Under the pieces are notes generated by a model, which saw only the letters and a program-made list of their open reading frames with translations, was not told the origin of the DNA and did not search any database. From contig NZ_JALKAH010000001.1 of assembly GCF_023015625.1 (NCBI RefSeq), forward strand, positions 372,001 to 436,000: a DNA stretch of 64,000 nucleotides, in the 5' to 3' direction. Below, piece by piece: positions 8,352 to 17,871 of the stretch (position 1 is its first letter; every line of letters begins with the position of its first letter). Origin of the DNA: Yoonia sp. F2084L (GTDB taxonomy: Bacteria; Pseudomonadota; Alphaproteobacteria; Rhodobacterales; Rhodobacteraceae). The translations under genes and the position numbers were made by a program.

Positions 8352-9224
8352 TCAATCGAGTGAAAATGTCCCGGTTGTCGCATAGTTTTTGCCCGACGCA
8401 TTGCTACGGATGTTTCCGGCAAAAGCGCCTGCAAGGTCTGAACCATCAAAGCCAAAGGTTTTTGCGGCGAACGGCATGTTGCCTGTGAAATCGCCGCTTG
8501 TGATGTCCATACTTGCGACCACGCCATTCCCAGACGTACTGCCGGATACTGTGCCTGCGAAATCACCCGTGTCGCCGGCATTAACGGACCCGGTGAAAGA
8601 GCCACCTACCGATCCGTCTCCGAAGTTGGCGGTAACGGACATTGTGCCGCTCAACACACCCGAATCCCCGAAAGTGTTGCTGGCGCTATAGACCTGCCCG
8701 CCCCAGTTTCCAGAGTAGGTCGCGTTGCCGGTGGGTAGCTCTGAAATTGGTGTTTCGATACCAATAAAGCCGAAAGCACCGAAACCAGTGGTACCACTGG
8801 TTCCCGAGAAGCTGACAAGGTTATGCGTGGTATTTGATGAATTCACCTGAAGCACGTTGCTTGGCACATTGCCGAACTGCCCGCCGCCGGGTGTACTGAT
8901 CGTAACGGGCAGGCTCTGCGTGCTTCCATCGACTGTTAAATACGCCGTGCTGCCGTCTGGGCTAAGCCGGACCTTTACAGACCGTAGGCGGGTGCTCACC
9001 GAAGTGGCAGAAACATCGAACTGGCTCATCACGCCGGTGACGCCGGTGGTTCCGATCGCATCGGTTGTCGTGTCGGTCGGCCCTGACGCATAAACCGGCG
9101 TATAGTTGATGGCGTCTTGAGCGCTGCCGCCAAGCCCGCCGGCACCGCTGCCGCCGCCACTACCGCCGCACGCGGAGAAAACGAAAAATGCATTCAAAAC
9201 TATGATCGTCTTTGCCATCTTCAT
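8352..9224 (-). CDS. Glycine-rich TbpB-like surface lipoprotein
   Basis: A 290-residue lipoprotein from ATG 9224 (9218 is possible; the open frame extends to 9275). The signal peptide ends in FSAC, followed by a Gly/Ser linker. The C-terminal half, from about residue 150, consists of alternating strands with repeated short motifs such as GNATYSGNWGGQVY, GSFTGSVN, DFAGTVSG and LAGAFAGNI. This is the pattern of the small eight-stranded beta-barrel seen in transferrin-binding protein B-like lipoproteins. In this clade such proteins are common and their ligand is unknown. No TonB-dependent receptor or Slam-type translocator lies next to it. Surface exposure is an inference. Confidence 0.8.
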   Translation of the reverse strand: MKMAKTIIVLNAFFVFSACGGSGGGSGAGGLGGSAQDAINYTPVYASGPTDTTTDAIGTTGVTGVMSQFDVSATSVSTRLRSVKVRLSPDGSTAYLTVDGSTQSLPVTISTPGGGQFGNVPSNVLQVNSSNTTHNLVSFSGTSGTTGFGAFGFIGIETPISELPTGNATYSGNWGGQVYSASNTFGDSGVLSGTMSVTANFGDGSVGGSFTGSVNAGDTGDFAGTVSGSTSGNGVVASMDITSGDFTGNMPFAAKTFGFDGSDLAGAFAGNIRSNASGKNYATTGTFSLD

Positions 9225-9362
9225 TTGCTTGGCTCGCCCTTTGGTTTCCACCTCATTACCCGGCCCCGAATTCAAGGCGGGAGCACGGCAATAAAGTGGC
9301 CATTACGGGACAACGATGCAGTAGGTTTGCGCGGGATATGGGTAGTGGCCGCCGTGTCGGAG

Positions 9363-9683
9363 TTACCAGTTGCGGCTGGCCAGATGCGTCACACGCTCCA
9401 ACACGGTGTGTGATCGCCAATCCACCCGGTAAATCTCATCCTCGATCCTCATATAGACCCAACCATCGCTAACGATTGGCAGGCCATAATAGCGCGCGTT
9501 CATCAGCATTGAATACTGTCCGCGCTCCAGCACTTCACCGATCTCAACCGGACCGGGTGGGGGTGTCAGCGGTTGCGGGATGGCCACGCAATTTGTGCCA
9601 GCCACCGCAATGCGGCATTGCGCCTGCGCGAAGGTCGGCAGGCTGGCTGCGATGATGGCGGCACTGATGATGGTGCGGAACAT
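9363..9683 (-). CDS. Secreted protein with RcnB-like C-terminal fold
   Basis: A 106-residue protein from ATG 9683 (frame open to 9704). The signal peptide (MFRTIISAAIIAASLPTFA) is cleaved before QAQ, giving a periplasmic protein. It has two cysteines and a Pro-rich linker (PQPLTPPPGP). The C-terminal part reads SMLMNARYYGLPIVSDGWVYMRIEDEIYRVDW. The YGLP...WVY...D.YRVD pattern resembles the C-terminus of RcnB-like periplasmic proteins, which supports but does not prove that relation. It lies downstream of xthA on the same strand. Confidence 0.75.
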   Translation of the reverse strand: MFRTIISAAIIAASLPTFAQAQCRIAVAGTNCVAIPQPLTPPPGPVEIGEVLERGQYSMLMNARYYGLPIVSDGWVYMRIEDEIYRVDWRSHTVLERVTHLASRNW

Positions 9684-9736
9684 GGGGGTGCGGGTCCAAA
9701 ACACTGTTCAAGACAGTACCTTACCGCATCGCCGGG

Positions 9737-10537
9737 TCAGGCTGCAAGCTCGACCCAAACTGGGACGTGATCCGATGGTTTTTCTCGCGCGCGCAGGTCT
9801 TTCTCGATCCAGCAGTTATTGAGCAGATCAGCGCATTGCGGGGTCAGCAGGAAGTGGTCGATGCGGATGCCGTCGTTCTTGTCCCAAGCGCCAGCCTGAT
9901 AATCCCAGAACGAATAATGCCCGGCACCCGCTTCGCGCGCGCGGAAGGCTTCGGTGAAGCCAAGGTTCAGAATGCGTCGGTAGGCGTCACGGCTTTCTTG
10001 CCGGAAAAGCGCATCATCGCGCCATGCATCCGGGCGGGCAGCATCTTCGGCTTGCGGAATAATGTTGTAGTCCCCGCACATTAGAGCGATTTCTTCATGT
10101 TCCAGAAGCTGTTGGGCGCGGGCACGCAGCCGCTCCATCCAGCGCAGCTTATAATCATACTTCGGCCCCGGTGCAGGGTTTCCGTTCGGCAGGTAAAGCC
10201 CGCAGATGCGCACTGCCTTTTCACCCACAACGGTTGCTTCGATATAGCGGGCCTCGATATCATCTTCGCCGTCGCGGCCAGCACCCTGTGCGCCGGGTAG
10301 GCCGCGGGTTACATCCTCAAGAGGCAATTTGGACAAGAGTGCCACACCGTTAAACCCCTTTTGGCCGTGGGTTTCAACGTTATAGCCTTTATCCTCGAAC
10401 ACCTCACGGGGGAAGCCTTCATCCACCGATTTGATCTCTTGCAGCACGGCGACATCGGGCTGTGCTTCGTCGATCCAATCGGTCAGCGCGCCAATCCGGG
10501 CTTTGACGCCGTTGATATTGAATGTCGCGATTTTCAT
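9737..10537 (-). CDS. xthA: Exodeoxyribonuclease III
   Basis: A 266-residue AP endonuclease/3'-5' exonuclease that cleaves abasic sites during base-excision repair. The N-terminus MKIATFNINGVKAR carries the metal-site Asn, LQEIK gives the catalytic Glu (about residue 36), GDYNI is the Asp/Asn motif, and GIRIDHFLLT and SDHVPV supply the C-terminal catalytic Asp-His. Length and motif order are standard. The start at 10537 has CAGGGAGCC upstream. The gene is followed, 53 bases on, by the RcnB-like protein. Confidence 0.95.
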   Translation of the reverse strand: MKIATFNINGVKARIGALTDWIDEAQPDVAVLQEIKSVDEGFPREVFEDKGYNVETHGQKGFNGVALLSKLPLEDVTRGLPGAQGAGRDGEDDIEARYIEATVVGEKAVRICGLYLPNGNPAPGPKYDYKLRWMERLRARAQQLLEHEEIALMCGDYNIIPQAEDAARPDAWRDDALFRQESRDAYRRILNLGFTEAFRAREAGAGHYSFWDYQAGAWDKNDGIRIDHFLLTPQCADLLNNCWIEKDLRAREKPSDHVPVWVELAA

Positions 10538-10614
10538 GCTGTGGCTCCCTGATATGCTTTGGTTCTGCCGCAGCGGCGGGAACTACGCAAGGGGGTCGGG
10601 ACACGACAACAGGT

Positions 10615-11067
10615 CTAGGTGGCACCGGATGCCACAGCCTCGGCGCGTATCCGGATTTCATCGTTCATCGCAGCAAAGCCCTGGGGGGCCTCTTTCATCA
10701 TCGGCAGGCGCTTCATGAGCGGTGACATCAACCCCGAATAGGTTTCCACATTTTCCAGTTGGCAACCCTTTTCGGTGAGGTTGATCCTAAAATGATGTTC
10801 CCCATCAAAGACACCTTTGAAGCCGGTACGACCAACCCACGCAAAGTGATGCGGGCGGTCCAGTACGATAATCTCGGGCGTAAAGCTATATCCGGCTTGG
10901 CCCTTGGGTGTCAGTCGGAACGTGGGCTTCGCGCCAAGCACGACCGCGCCTTTTTCATAGTGTATCCAGGTTGACCAGTCTTTCCATTTGGCTACATTTG
11001 TCAGAACGTCAAAGACGATTTCGGGCGCAGCTTCAATCTCGGTGGTGGCTTGAACGGTAAACGCCAT
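10615..11067 (-). CDS. SRPBCC family protein
   Basis: A 150-residue protein with the START/SRPBCC helix-grip fold, which makes a hydrophobic ligand cavity. Family features are the opening strand (VQATTEIEAAPEIVFDVLTN), the conserved KWKDWSTW, and a long C-terminal helix after GLMSPL. The start ATG 11067 overlaps by one base the stop of the Fe-S carrier gene (TGATG), so translation is coupled. The ligand is not predictable; a polyketide-cyclase-like or coenzyme-binding role is possible. Confidence 0.85.
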   Translation of the reverse strand: MAFTVQATTEIEAAPEIVFDVLTNVAKWKDWSTWIHYEKGAVVLGAKPTFRLTPKGQAGYSFTPEIIVLDRPHHFAWVGRTGFKGVFDGEHHFRINLTEKGCQLENVETYSGLMSPLMKRLPMMKEAPQGFAAMNDEIRIRAEAVASGAT

Positions 11068-11393
11068 CACATTGAGAATGATGTTCCGCAGCCACAAGAC
11101 GACGTCGCATTGGGGTTGTTGATCACAAACCGTGCTCCGATGAGTTCTTCGCTGAAATCAATCACGGCATCGGCCAGAAACGGCAGGGATACGCTGTCGA
11201 TCACGACGGTTTCGCCTTGCTCAGATAGCACCAGATCGTCCTCTTTGGCCTCATCAAGGTCGATTTCGTATTGAAACCCCGAACATCCGCCGCCTTCGAC
11301 AGCCACGCGCAATGCCTTGCCTTGGGCAGATGCGCCAATCTCGGCCAGTCTTTCAAAGGCGCGGGTAGTGACTTTGGGTGGGACGGTGAACAT
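11067..11393 (-). CDS. erpA: A-type iron-sulfur carrier, ErpA/IscA family
   Basis: A 108-residue HesB/IscA-type protein that accepts an Fe-S cluster and passes it to apo-enzymes. All three cluster ligands are present: Cys37 (GGGCSGF) and Cys100/Cys102 (SSCGCGTSF). The symbol erpA is the usual name for this lone A-type carrier in the group, although IscA or SufA would be equally consistent with the sequence. It diverges from dgt, with 75 bases between, and precedes the SRPBCC gene by a one-base overlap. It links functionally to the suf operon at 59-64 kb. Confidence 0.9.
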   Translation of the reverse strand: MFTVPPKVTTRAFERLAEIGASAQGKALRVAVEGGGCSGFQYEIDLDEAKEDDLVLSEQGETVVIDSVSLPFLADAVIDFSEELIGARFVINNPNATSSCGCGTSFSM

Positions 11394-11468
11394 CTTGGGA
11401 CCCTATCAGTTCTGCTATAGTTGCAATATAGGGTGTGTAGGCAAACGCGACAAGACAGGCAAATCACG

Positions 11469-12641
11469 ATGGCAGCGCCATATGCAACTGACCCCGCAAA
11501 TCCGCGGGGACGGCTTTATCCTGAAGAAGAAAGCGCCTTTCGGTCGCCATTTCAACGGGATCGGGACCGGATCATCCATGCATCTGCCTTTCGGCGGCTC
11601 AAGCATAAAACCCAAGTGTTTATTGAACATGAGGGCGATTACTTCCGTACGCGGCTGACCCATTCCATTGAGGTCGCACAGGTCGCGCGCACTGTGGCGG
11701 CATCTTTGGATTTGAACGTGGAGCTGACTGAGGCGGTCGCTTTGGCGCACGATCTTGGTCACACGCCCTTTGGGCATACGGGCGAAGAGGCGCTTGATGC
11801 GCTGATGCAGCCTTATGGTGGCTTTGATCACAATGCCCAAGCGCTGCACATCGTGACGAATTTGGAACGGCATTATGCCGAATGGGACGGGCTGAACCTG
11901 ACGTGGGAAAGCCTTGAGGGGATCGCAAAGCATAATGGTCCGGTGACAGGCGATATCCCTTGGGCGCTGGCCGCCTATAACGCGCGGCATGATCTGGAAT
12001 TGCACACCCATGCAAGCGCCGAAGCGCAGGCGGCGGCCCTGGCCGATGACATCGCCTATAACAATCACGATCTGCATGATGGGTTGCGAGCGGAGTTGTT
12101 CAGCACTGATGAGCTGGCCGAATTGCCGATCTTGTCGGACTGCTTTGCACGGGTTGATGCGAAATATCCTGACCTGAATTATTACCGCCGCCGCCACGAA
12201 GCCTTGCGCCGGTTTTTCGGCGTGCTGGTCGAAGATGTGATCAACGTCAGCCTTGCCAATTTGACGGAATACGCACCACAAAACGTGCAAGACGTCCGCG
12301 ATGCCGGGCGGATGATGGTGCAGTTTTCGCCCGCACTTTGGACTGATCTGAAAGTCATTCGCCAGTTTCTGTTCGAACGGATGTACCGCGCCCCGGCCGT
12401 GGTTGAGATGCGGGTGGTTGTGACGCAAATGATCAATGATCTGTTTCCGTTCTTTATGGAGAACACCGATGAATTGCCAAAGCAATGGCGCAAGGATGTA
12501 GCCGATGCACCCGATAAGACGGCATTGGCGCGTATCGTCTCTGACTACATAGCGGGCATGACTGATCGCTTTGCCATTCAAGAGCATAAGCGGTTGATCG
12601 GGGGCGAAGACATTCCCGCAGGCGTGATCGACGGAAACTGA
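11469..12641 (+). CDS. dgt: Deoxyguanosinetriphosphate triphosphohydrolase-like protein
   Basis: A 390-residue HD-domain dNTP triphosphohydrolase that removes tripolyphosphate from dGTP or other dNTPs. The HD metal site is clear: RTRLTHS (His65), HDLGHTPFGH (residues 94-103) and a later Asp. The N-terminal SAFRRLKHKTQVF is the conserved substrate-binding stretch. ATG 11469 is used, because the longer frame upstream has no good start. It heads a plus-strand series dgt-argS-SPOR-nagZ-scpA-scpB, an order common in Rhodobacteraceae. Confidence 0.94.
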   Translation: MAAPYATDPANPRGRLYPEEESAFRSPFQRDRDRIIHASAFRRLKHKTQVFIEHEGDYFRTRLTHSIEVAQVARTVAASLDLNVELTEAVALAHDLGHTPFGHTGEEALDALMQPYGGFDHNAQALHIVTNLERHYAEWDGLNLTWESLEGIAKHNGPVTGDIPWALAAYNARHDLELHTHASAEAQAAALADDIAYNNHDLHDGLRAELFSTDELAELPILSDCFARVDAKYPDLNYYRRRHEALRRFFGVLVEDVINVSLANLTEYAPQNVQDVRDAGRMMVQFSPALWTDLKVIRQFLFERMYRAPAVVEMRVVVTQMINDLFPFFMENTDELPKQWRKDVADAPDKTALARIVSDYIAGMTDRFAIQEHKRLIGGEDIPAGVIDGN

Positions 12642-12722
12642 AGACCGCTTTGGGGCAAGAGTCTGCTTGCTCTGCGAGGTACGGGTGGTAAACCCCAATC
12701 AAACAACGCTTTTGGAAGAACG

Positions 12723-14462
12723 ATGAACCTTTTTGCCGATATTCGCGCCTTGGTGCTGGATTGCCTTGACCAACTGGTTGCCGAAGGCACGCTGCCCGAC
12801 GGCCTTGCTACCGCTGCTGTCTCAGTGGAACCTCCGCGCGACGCAAGCCACGGTGATATGGCTACGAATGCGGCGATGGTGTTGGCGAAGCCTGCCAAGA
12901 TGAACCCGCGGGTCATTGCAGAGGCATTGGCGGCCAAACTGCTTAATGACCCGAAGGTGACAGTGGCAGAGGTCGCAGGACCCGGGTTTTTGAACATGCG
13001 GTTGGACCCGCAGGTTTGGCACGGCGTCGTGAAAGCGGCCTTGACTGATCCGACTTACGGTCAGTCTACGCTGGGGCAGGGCCAAAAGATGATGGTTGAG
13101 TACGTCTCGGCCAACCCCACCGGGCCTTTGCATGTGGGCCATACGCGGGGTGCCGTGTTTGGTGATGCGCTGGCGCGCCTGCTGGATTACGCGGGCTTTG
13201 ACGTCACCAAGGAATACTACATCAACGATGGTGGCGCGCAGGTCGATGTGCTGGCTAGGTCAGTGTACTTGCGGTATCTTCAGGAACATGGCCAAGAAGT
13301 CGAGTTCCCTGAAGGCACTTATCCAGGTGAGTATTTGGTGGATGTCGGGAAGGCGCTGAAAGCCAAGGTTGGCGATGCGTTTGTTGATAAGGGCGAGCAG
13401 TTCTGGCTTGAGGAAATCCGCGAGTTCGCGACCGAGGCGATGATGGACTTGATCCGCGCCGATCTGGCGCAGCTTGGCGTTGTGATGGATAATTTCTATT
13501 CAGAAAAATCGCTCTATGGCACTGGTTTGATTGAAAAAGCGATAGCTGAACTTGACGCGAAAGGCTTGATCTACCGGGGTACGCTTGAGCCGCCAAAGGG
13601 CAAGATGCCCGAGGATTGGGAACCGCGCGAGCAGACGTTGTTTCGGTCCACCGCCCATGGCGACGACGTGGACCGGCCTGTGCAAAAGTCTGACGGTTCA
13701 TGGACCTACTTCGCGCCCGATATCGCGTATCACTATGACAAGGTGCAGCGCGGCTTTGACCAGTTGATCGACGTCTTTGGCGCGGACCACGGTGGTTACG
13801 TCAAACGGATGAAGGCGGCTGTTTCTGCGCTGTCGGATGGCCGCGTGCCGCTGGATGTGAAGCTGACGCAACTGGTCAAGCTTTACAAAAACGGTGAGCC
13901 GTTCAAGATGTCCAAGCGGGCAGGGACCTTTGTGACCTTACGCGATGTCGTGGATCAGGTGGGCGCGAATGTCACCCGGTTCCACATGCTGACGCGCAAG
14001 AACGATGCACCGTTGGACTTTGATTTCGACAAAGTGCTTGAGCAGTCCAAGGACAACCCGGTTTTCTATGTGAACTACGCCTACGCGCGGGTGAATTCTG
14101 CCGTAGCAAAGGCCGCTGCATTCACCGATGTGTCTGACGCGACACTGGCAGATGTTGATCTGTCAGGGCTGACCCATGACGCGGAACTTAAGCTGATCAA
14201 AAAGCTCGCTGAATGGCCGCGTTTGGTCGAGATCGCAGCACGCGGGCATGAGCCGCACCGGATTGCCTTCTACCTCTACGACCTCGCCTCGGATTTCCAC
14301 GCGCTTTACCATCAAGGCAGTGTGGATGAGGCGCTACGCTTTGTTCAAGAGGGTGACTCAGATACCACACAGGCGAAAATTGCCCTCATTCGGGCCGTAG
14401 CGATTGTTATTTTGCACGGTTTGAGTATTCTTGGGGTCACTCCGGCGGAAGAGATGCGCTAA
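12723..14462 (+). CDS. argS: Arginyl-tRNA synthetase
   Basis: This 579-residue class I synthetase charges tRNA-Arg. It has the N-terminal Arg-tRNA recognition domain, the HIGH-type motif in [14 protein letters not shown] (about residues 128-141), [14 protein letters not shown], the KMSKR signature near residue 395 and the C-terminal DALR anticodon-binding domain. The start has GGAAG upstream. It stands 81 bases after dgt and 60 bases before the SPOR gene. Full length, no defects seen. Confidence 0.97.
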   Translation: MNLFADIRALVLDCLDQLVAEGTLPDGLATAAVSVEPPRDASHGDMATNAAMVLAKPAKMNPRVIAEALAAKLLNDPKVTVAEVAGPGFLNMRLDPQVWHGVVKAALTDPTYGQSTLGQGQKMMVEYVSANPTGPLHVGHTRGAVFGDALARLLDYAGFDVTKEYYINDGGAQVDVLARSVYLRYLQEHGQEVEFPEGTYPGEYLVDVGKALKAKVGDAFVDKGEQFWLEEIREFATEAMMDLIRADLAQLGVVMDNFYSEKSLYGTGLIEKAIAELDAKGLIYRGTLEPPKGKMPEDWEPREQTLFRSTAHGDDVDRPVQKSDGSWTYFAPDIAYHYDKVQRGFDQLIDVFGADHGGYVKRMKAAVSALSDGRVPLDVKLTQLVKLYKNGEPFKMSKRAGTFVTLRDVVDQVGANVTRFHMLTRKNDAPLDFDFDKVLEQSKDNPVFYVNYAYARVNSAVAKAAAFTDVSDATLADVDLSGLTHDAELKLIKKLAEWPRLVEIAARGHEPHRIAFYLYDLASDFHALYHQGSVDEALRFVQEGDSDTTQAKIALIRAVAIVILHGLSILGVTPAEEMR

Positions 14463-14522
14463 CGCACAGACTGCCGGATCGAGCAAACGATGACCCCGCA
14501 AAGGGGCGCGCGAGAGGCGAAG

Positions 14523-15392
14523 ATGGCAGTATACGATCAGGGGTTTGCCCCGGCGGTGGGTGCACCGCGTGTTACCAATTTAGTGAATTTTGCAGGGGCC
14601 GCCTTGTCGCTGGCCTTGATGCTTGGCGTTGGCTTCTGGGGCTATAAACTGATTATCCGTGACGTCAGCGGTATCCCAGTGGTCCGTGCAATGGAAGGCG
14701 ATATGCGGGTACTGCCGGATAATCCGGGTGGTGCCGTCGCTGATCATACCGGGCTTTCGGTGAATGAAGTTGCTGCTGTAGGCGAAGCAGGCGGTCCTGA
14801 GGACCGTTTGGTGCTGGCACCGCGCACGGCCGGTTTGGCGCAAGAGGACCTTGAGGCGCAGCCGATGGCCGACGCGACCCCTGAGGCTGTCGTCGCTGAT
14901 GCGCCTGCCACCGTTGAAGCCCCCGTTGTTCAGGACGAGATCAGCGCGCTTGCTGCGCAATTGGCCGGGCTTGGCGCAGCATCAGCCGATGAGGAAACCG
15001 CGGTTGCGAATGTGATCCCGGCCAGCGTGCCCGGCGTTGCGACCTCTCTGCGTCCTGTCCTTCGCCCGGCGAACATACGCATTCCTGCGCCCGCTGCTGC
15101 CATAACCAGCGAAGTGGCTTTGACCACAACCACATTCCCCGCAGGCACCAATCTGGTGCAACTGGGTGCGTTTCCGACCCCCGTTTTGGCGGCCGCCGAG
15201 TGGGACCGCCTGCAAGCCCGCTTTGGCCAATTGATGGGCGAACGTGGCCGTGTCATTCAGGTCAGCAATCAAAGCAGCGCCACATGGTACCGTCTGCGCG
15301 CCAGCGGTTTTGCTGACCGCGCAGAAGCGCGCCGGCTTTGTGCAGCCCTTCAGGCTGAAGGCGCAGAATGTATCGCCGTCGTGGTGAACTAA
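14523..15392 (+). CDS. SPOR domain cell-division-associated membrane protein
   Basis: A 289-residue single-pass protein: a short cytoplasmic N-terminus, one membrane segment (about residues 20-42), a long low-complexity Ala/Pro/Glu-rich periplasmic linker, and a C-terminal SPOR domain (about 215-287) beginning NLVQLGAFPTP. SPOR domains bind denuded septal peptidoglycan, so a role at the division site is expected. ATG 14523 is preferred (GAGAGGCGAAG upstream) over ATG 14490. It lies between argS and nagZ, another peptidoglycan gene. Confidence 0.9.
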   Translation: MAVYDQGFAPAVGAPRVTNLVNFAGAALSLALMLGVGFWGYKLIIRDVSGIPVVRAMEGDMRVLPDNPGGAVADHTGLSVNEVAAVGEAGGPEDRLVLAPRTAGLAQEDLEAQPMADATPEAVVADAPATVEAPVVQDEISALAAQLAGLGAASADEETAVANVIPASVPGVATSLRPVLRPANIRIPAPAAAITSEVALTTTTFPAGTNLVQLGAFPTPVLAAAEWDRLQARFGQLMGERGRVIQVSNQSSATWYRLRASGFADRAEARRLCAALQAEGAECIAVVVN

Positions 15393-15398
15393 GTGCCG

Positions 15399-16382
15399 AT
15401 GAATGCCACGATTTTTGGCCCCGAGGGGCCGGAGATCACCCCGTGGGAACGTGGCTTTTTTCGTGAAATGCAGCCTTTGGGCTTTATCGTCTTTGCCCGC
15501 AACATCGATACCCCGGATCAGCTGCGCCGCCTGACGCATGACCTGCGCGAAAGCGTGCAGCGCGACGCGCCCATCCTGATTGATCAAGAGGGGGGCAGGG
15601 TGCAGCGGATGCGCGCACCGCATTGGCGCGAATACCTACCAGCCTTGGACCAGATGGACCGTGCCACCGACCCGCTGCGCGCCCATTGGATTCGCAATCG
15701 TTTGATTGCGGCCGAACTGCATGACGTCGGCATTGACGCCAACTGCGCGCCCTTGGCCGATATCGCCGAAGATGCCACGCATCCAGTGCTGAAGAACCGC
15801 CTATATGGTTATGACGTTGAAACGGTGGTCGCGGCATCGAAGGTCTGTGCCGATGCCCATCTCGAGGGCGGCGTGCTGCCCATCCTCAAACACATTCCCG
15901 GCTATGGCCGGGCGTCGGTCGACGGCCACAAAGATTTGCCGCGTGTCGATGCACCGCGCGCTGAACTGGATGCGTGGGATTTCGCACCTTTCGCGGCGCT
16001 TACTGATGTGCCGATGGGCATGACAGCGCATATTGTGTTCTCGGATATTGATGACAGCGCGCCCGCCACAACATCCGCGAAAATGATGGAAGTGATCCGA
16101 AAAGACATTGGTTTCGATGGTCTTTTGATGACGGATGATTTGTCGATGGAGGCGTTGTCCGGCACGGTTGCGGAGCGGGCAGCGGCCAGCATCGCGGCAG
16201 GTTGCGACATCATCCTGCATTGCAACGGGAAGCAGGAGGAAATGCAATCCGTGGCCGGCGCCGCCGGTGACATGACCCCGGCTGCAATAACCCGCGCAAA
16301 TCGCGCTTTGGCCATGCGAAAAACCCCTGCAAAGATTGACATCCCTGCGCTAGAAGCGGAACTTACACGCCACTTAGGCTGA
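15399..16382 (+). CDS. nagZ: Beta-N-acetylhexosaminidase NagZ
   Basis: A 327-residue glycoside hydrolase family 3 enzyme that removes N-acetylglucosamine from anhydro-muropeptides in cytoplasmic peptidoglycan recycling. Motifs: GFIVFARN near the N-terminus, ILIDQEGGRVQR, KHIPGYG (residues 164-170), VDGH (Asp175-His177, the catalytic dyad position) and LLMTDDLSMEAL with the nucleophile Asp. The usual KHxPGHG reads KHIPGYG here. ATG 15399 is chosen; GTG 15393 directly abuts the preceding stop and is possible. It is followed by scpA after six bases. Confidence 0.92.
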   Translation: MNATIFGPEGPEITPWERGFFREMQPLGFIVFARNIDTPDQLRRLTHDLRESVQRDAPILIDQEGGRVQRMRAPHWREYLPALDQMDRATDPLRAHWIRNRLIAAELHDVGIDANCAPLADIAEDATHPVLKNRLYGYDVETVVAASKVCADAHLEGGVLPILKHIPGYGRASVDGHKDLPRVDAPRAELDAWDFAPFAALTDVPMGMTAHIVFSDIDDSAPATTSAKMMEVIRKDIGFDGLLMTDDLSMEALSGTVAERAAASIAAGCDIILHCNGKQEEMQSVAGAAGDMTPAAITRANRALAMRKTPAKIDIPALEAELTRHLG

Positions 16383-16388
16383 GGGCAG

Positions 16389-17183
16389 ATGCAAGGCGAA
16401 GAGTTTCAAGAAGACACGGTAAGTGTCAGCGAGCGTGTTGCCGCTGAAGCTTTAATCGTGGACGTAGGCGCCTTTGAAGGCCCGCTTGATCTGTTGCTGA
16501 CCCTGTCGCGCACGCAGAAAGTTGATCTGCGCCAGATTTCCATTCTCGCCTTGGCCGAACAGTATTTGGCCTTCGTTGAACAGGCCAAGCGGCTGCGGTT
16601 GGAATTGGCTGCCGACTATCTGGTCATGGCCGCCTGGCTGGCCTTCCTGAAGTCGCGGCTGCTGCTGCCCCCTGATCCGTCGGAAGAGGGGCCGTCTGGC
16701 GAAGAACTCGCTGCTCACCTCGCGTTCCAGCTTGAACGTCTGGAAGCGATGCGCAATTCAGCGGCCAAGCTGATGGCGCGGGATCAGTTGGGGCGTGATT
16801 TCTTTGCCCGTGGTATAACCGAAGATGTGCAGCGCGTGCGCCGTGTGACTTATACCGCAACGCTGCTGGATCTGATGCAAGGCTATGCGCGTATTCGCAC
16901 GCGTGATGATTTCCGACCCTTCGTGATGGACCGACAGCATGTGATGACGATGGAGCAGGCTTTGGAAAGAATGCGCGGGCTGATCGGCTTTGCCGGCGAC
17001 TGGACCGAGTTTGCGTCTTACCTGCCTGAGGGCTGGGATGCGGACCCGCAACGCCGCCGGTCAACGACAGCGGCCACCTTTGCGGCATCTTTGGAATTGG
17101 CCAAAGAAGGCAAAATAGAACTTCGGCAAGGTGAAATCTTCGCCCCCATCCAAATACGCAAGAAAGTCCCCGGTGATGAGTAA
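16389..17183 (+). CDS. scpA: Segregation and condensation protein A
   Basis: A 264-residue kleisin subunit that bridges SMC heads in the condensin complex with ScpB. The N-terminal FEGPLDLLLTLSRTQKVDL is the signature of the family; the C-terminal winged-helix part is less conserved. The start ATG 16389 has GAGGGCAG immediately upstream, six bases after nagZ. The last eight bases overlap scpB, the normal arrangement for this pair. Confidence 0.95.
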   Translation: MQGEEFQEDTVSVSERVAAEALIVDVGAFEGPLDLLLTLSRTQKVDLRQISILALAEQYLAFVEQAKRLRLELAADYLVMAAWLAFLKSRLLLPPDPSEEGPSGEELAAHLAFQLERLEAMRNSAAKLMARDQLGRDFFARGITEDVQRVRRVTYTATLLDLMQGYARIRTRDDFRPFVMDRQHVMTMEQALERMRGLIGFAGDWTEFASYLPEGWDADPQRRRSTTAATFAASLELAKEGKIELRQGEIFAPIQIRKKVPGDE

Positions 17184-17826
17184 AACAGACGCACCCGCAA
17201 ACGACAGCCTGTTCGAGGCGCCCCCCATGGGCGAACAGGAACGTATGGTCGAAGCGATCCTGTTTGCCACCGCCGATCCGGTGACCGTGACCGAACTGAC
17301 CGGCCGCATGCCGCATGGATGTGACCCGGCCGAAGCGATTGCAAATCTGCGCAGACGCTATGAAGGGCGGGGGGTCAATGTGGTCAAGGTGGGTGATGCC
17401 TGGGCGATCCGCACGGCGGGCGATCTTGGGTTCCTGATGCAGAAAGAAACGGTCGAGACGCGCAAACTCAGCCGGGCCGCGATCGAAACCTTGGCCATTG
17501 TGGCCTATCACCAGCCGGTCACACGCGCCGAGATTGAGGAAATCCGGGGCGTCAGCGTCAGCCGCGGCACCGTCGATCAGTTGATTGAGCTTGAGTGGAT
17601 CCGCTTTGGCAGGCGGAAGATGACGCCGGGTCGGCCTGTGACCTTTGTGGTCACGCAAGGATTTCTTGACCATTTCGGGCTAGAAAACGCCCGCGACTTG
17701 CCAGGGTTGAAAGAACTGCGGTCTGCTGGATTGCTGGAAAACCGTCCGCCGCCGGGGGTTGTCACCTTGGGCGAGCGCGAGGATGCCGATGAAGACGACG
17801 ATCAGACCGAGCTGTTTGAAGATTAG
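17176..17826 (+). CDS. scpB: Segregation and condensation protein B
   Basis: A 216-residue dimeric winged-helix protein that binds ScpA and stabilises the SMC-kleisin complex. Conserved elements: EAILFATADPVTV near the N-terminus, and LSRAAIETLAIVAYHQPVTRAEIEEIRGV followed by GRPVTFVVTQGFLDHFGL. The start ATG 17176 lies inside the end of scpA, so the two are translationally coupled. The C-terminal tail is very acidic (DADEDDDQTELFED). Confidence 0.95.
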   Translation: MSKTDAPANDSLFEAPPMGEQERMVEAILFATADPVTVTELTGRMPHGCDPAEAIANLRRRYEGRGVNVVKVGDAWAIRTAGDLGFLMQKETVETRKLSRAAIETLAIVAYHQPVTRAEIEEIRGVSVSRGTVDQLIELEWIRFGRRKMTPGRPVTFVVTQGFLDHFGLENARDLPGLKELRSAGLLENRPPPGVVTLGEREDADEDDDQTELFED

Positions 17827-17871
17827 GGCAGCAGCCTTATGTAAGGCCCAAGTGGCAGAGGAGATGTGGCG

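Noticed and set aside
11415..12698. A 427-codon minus-strand frame covering dgt
   Set aside because: It is an antisense shadow of dgt, which has full catalytic motifs. Long antisense frames are expected in GC-rich genes.
16624..17673. A 349-codon minus-strand frame across scpA and scpB
   Set aside because: His/Arg-rich, no motif, and antisense to two recognised genes.
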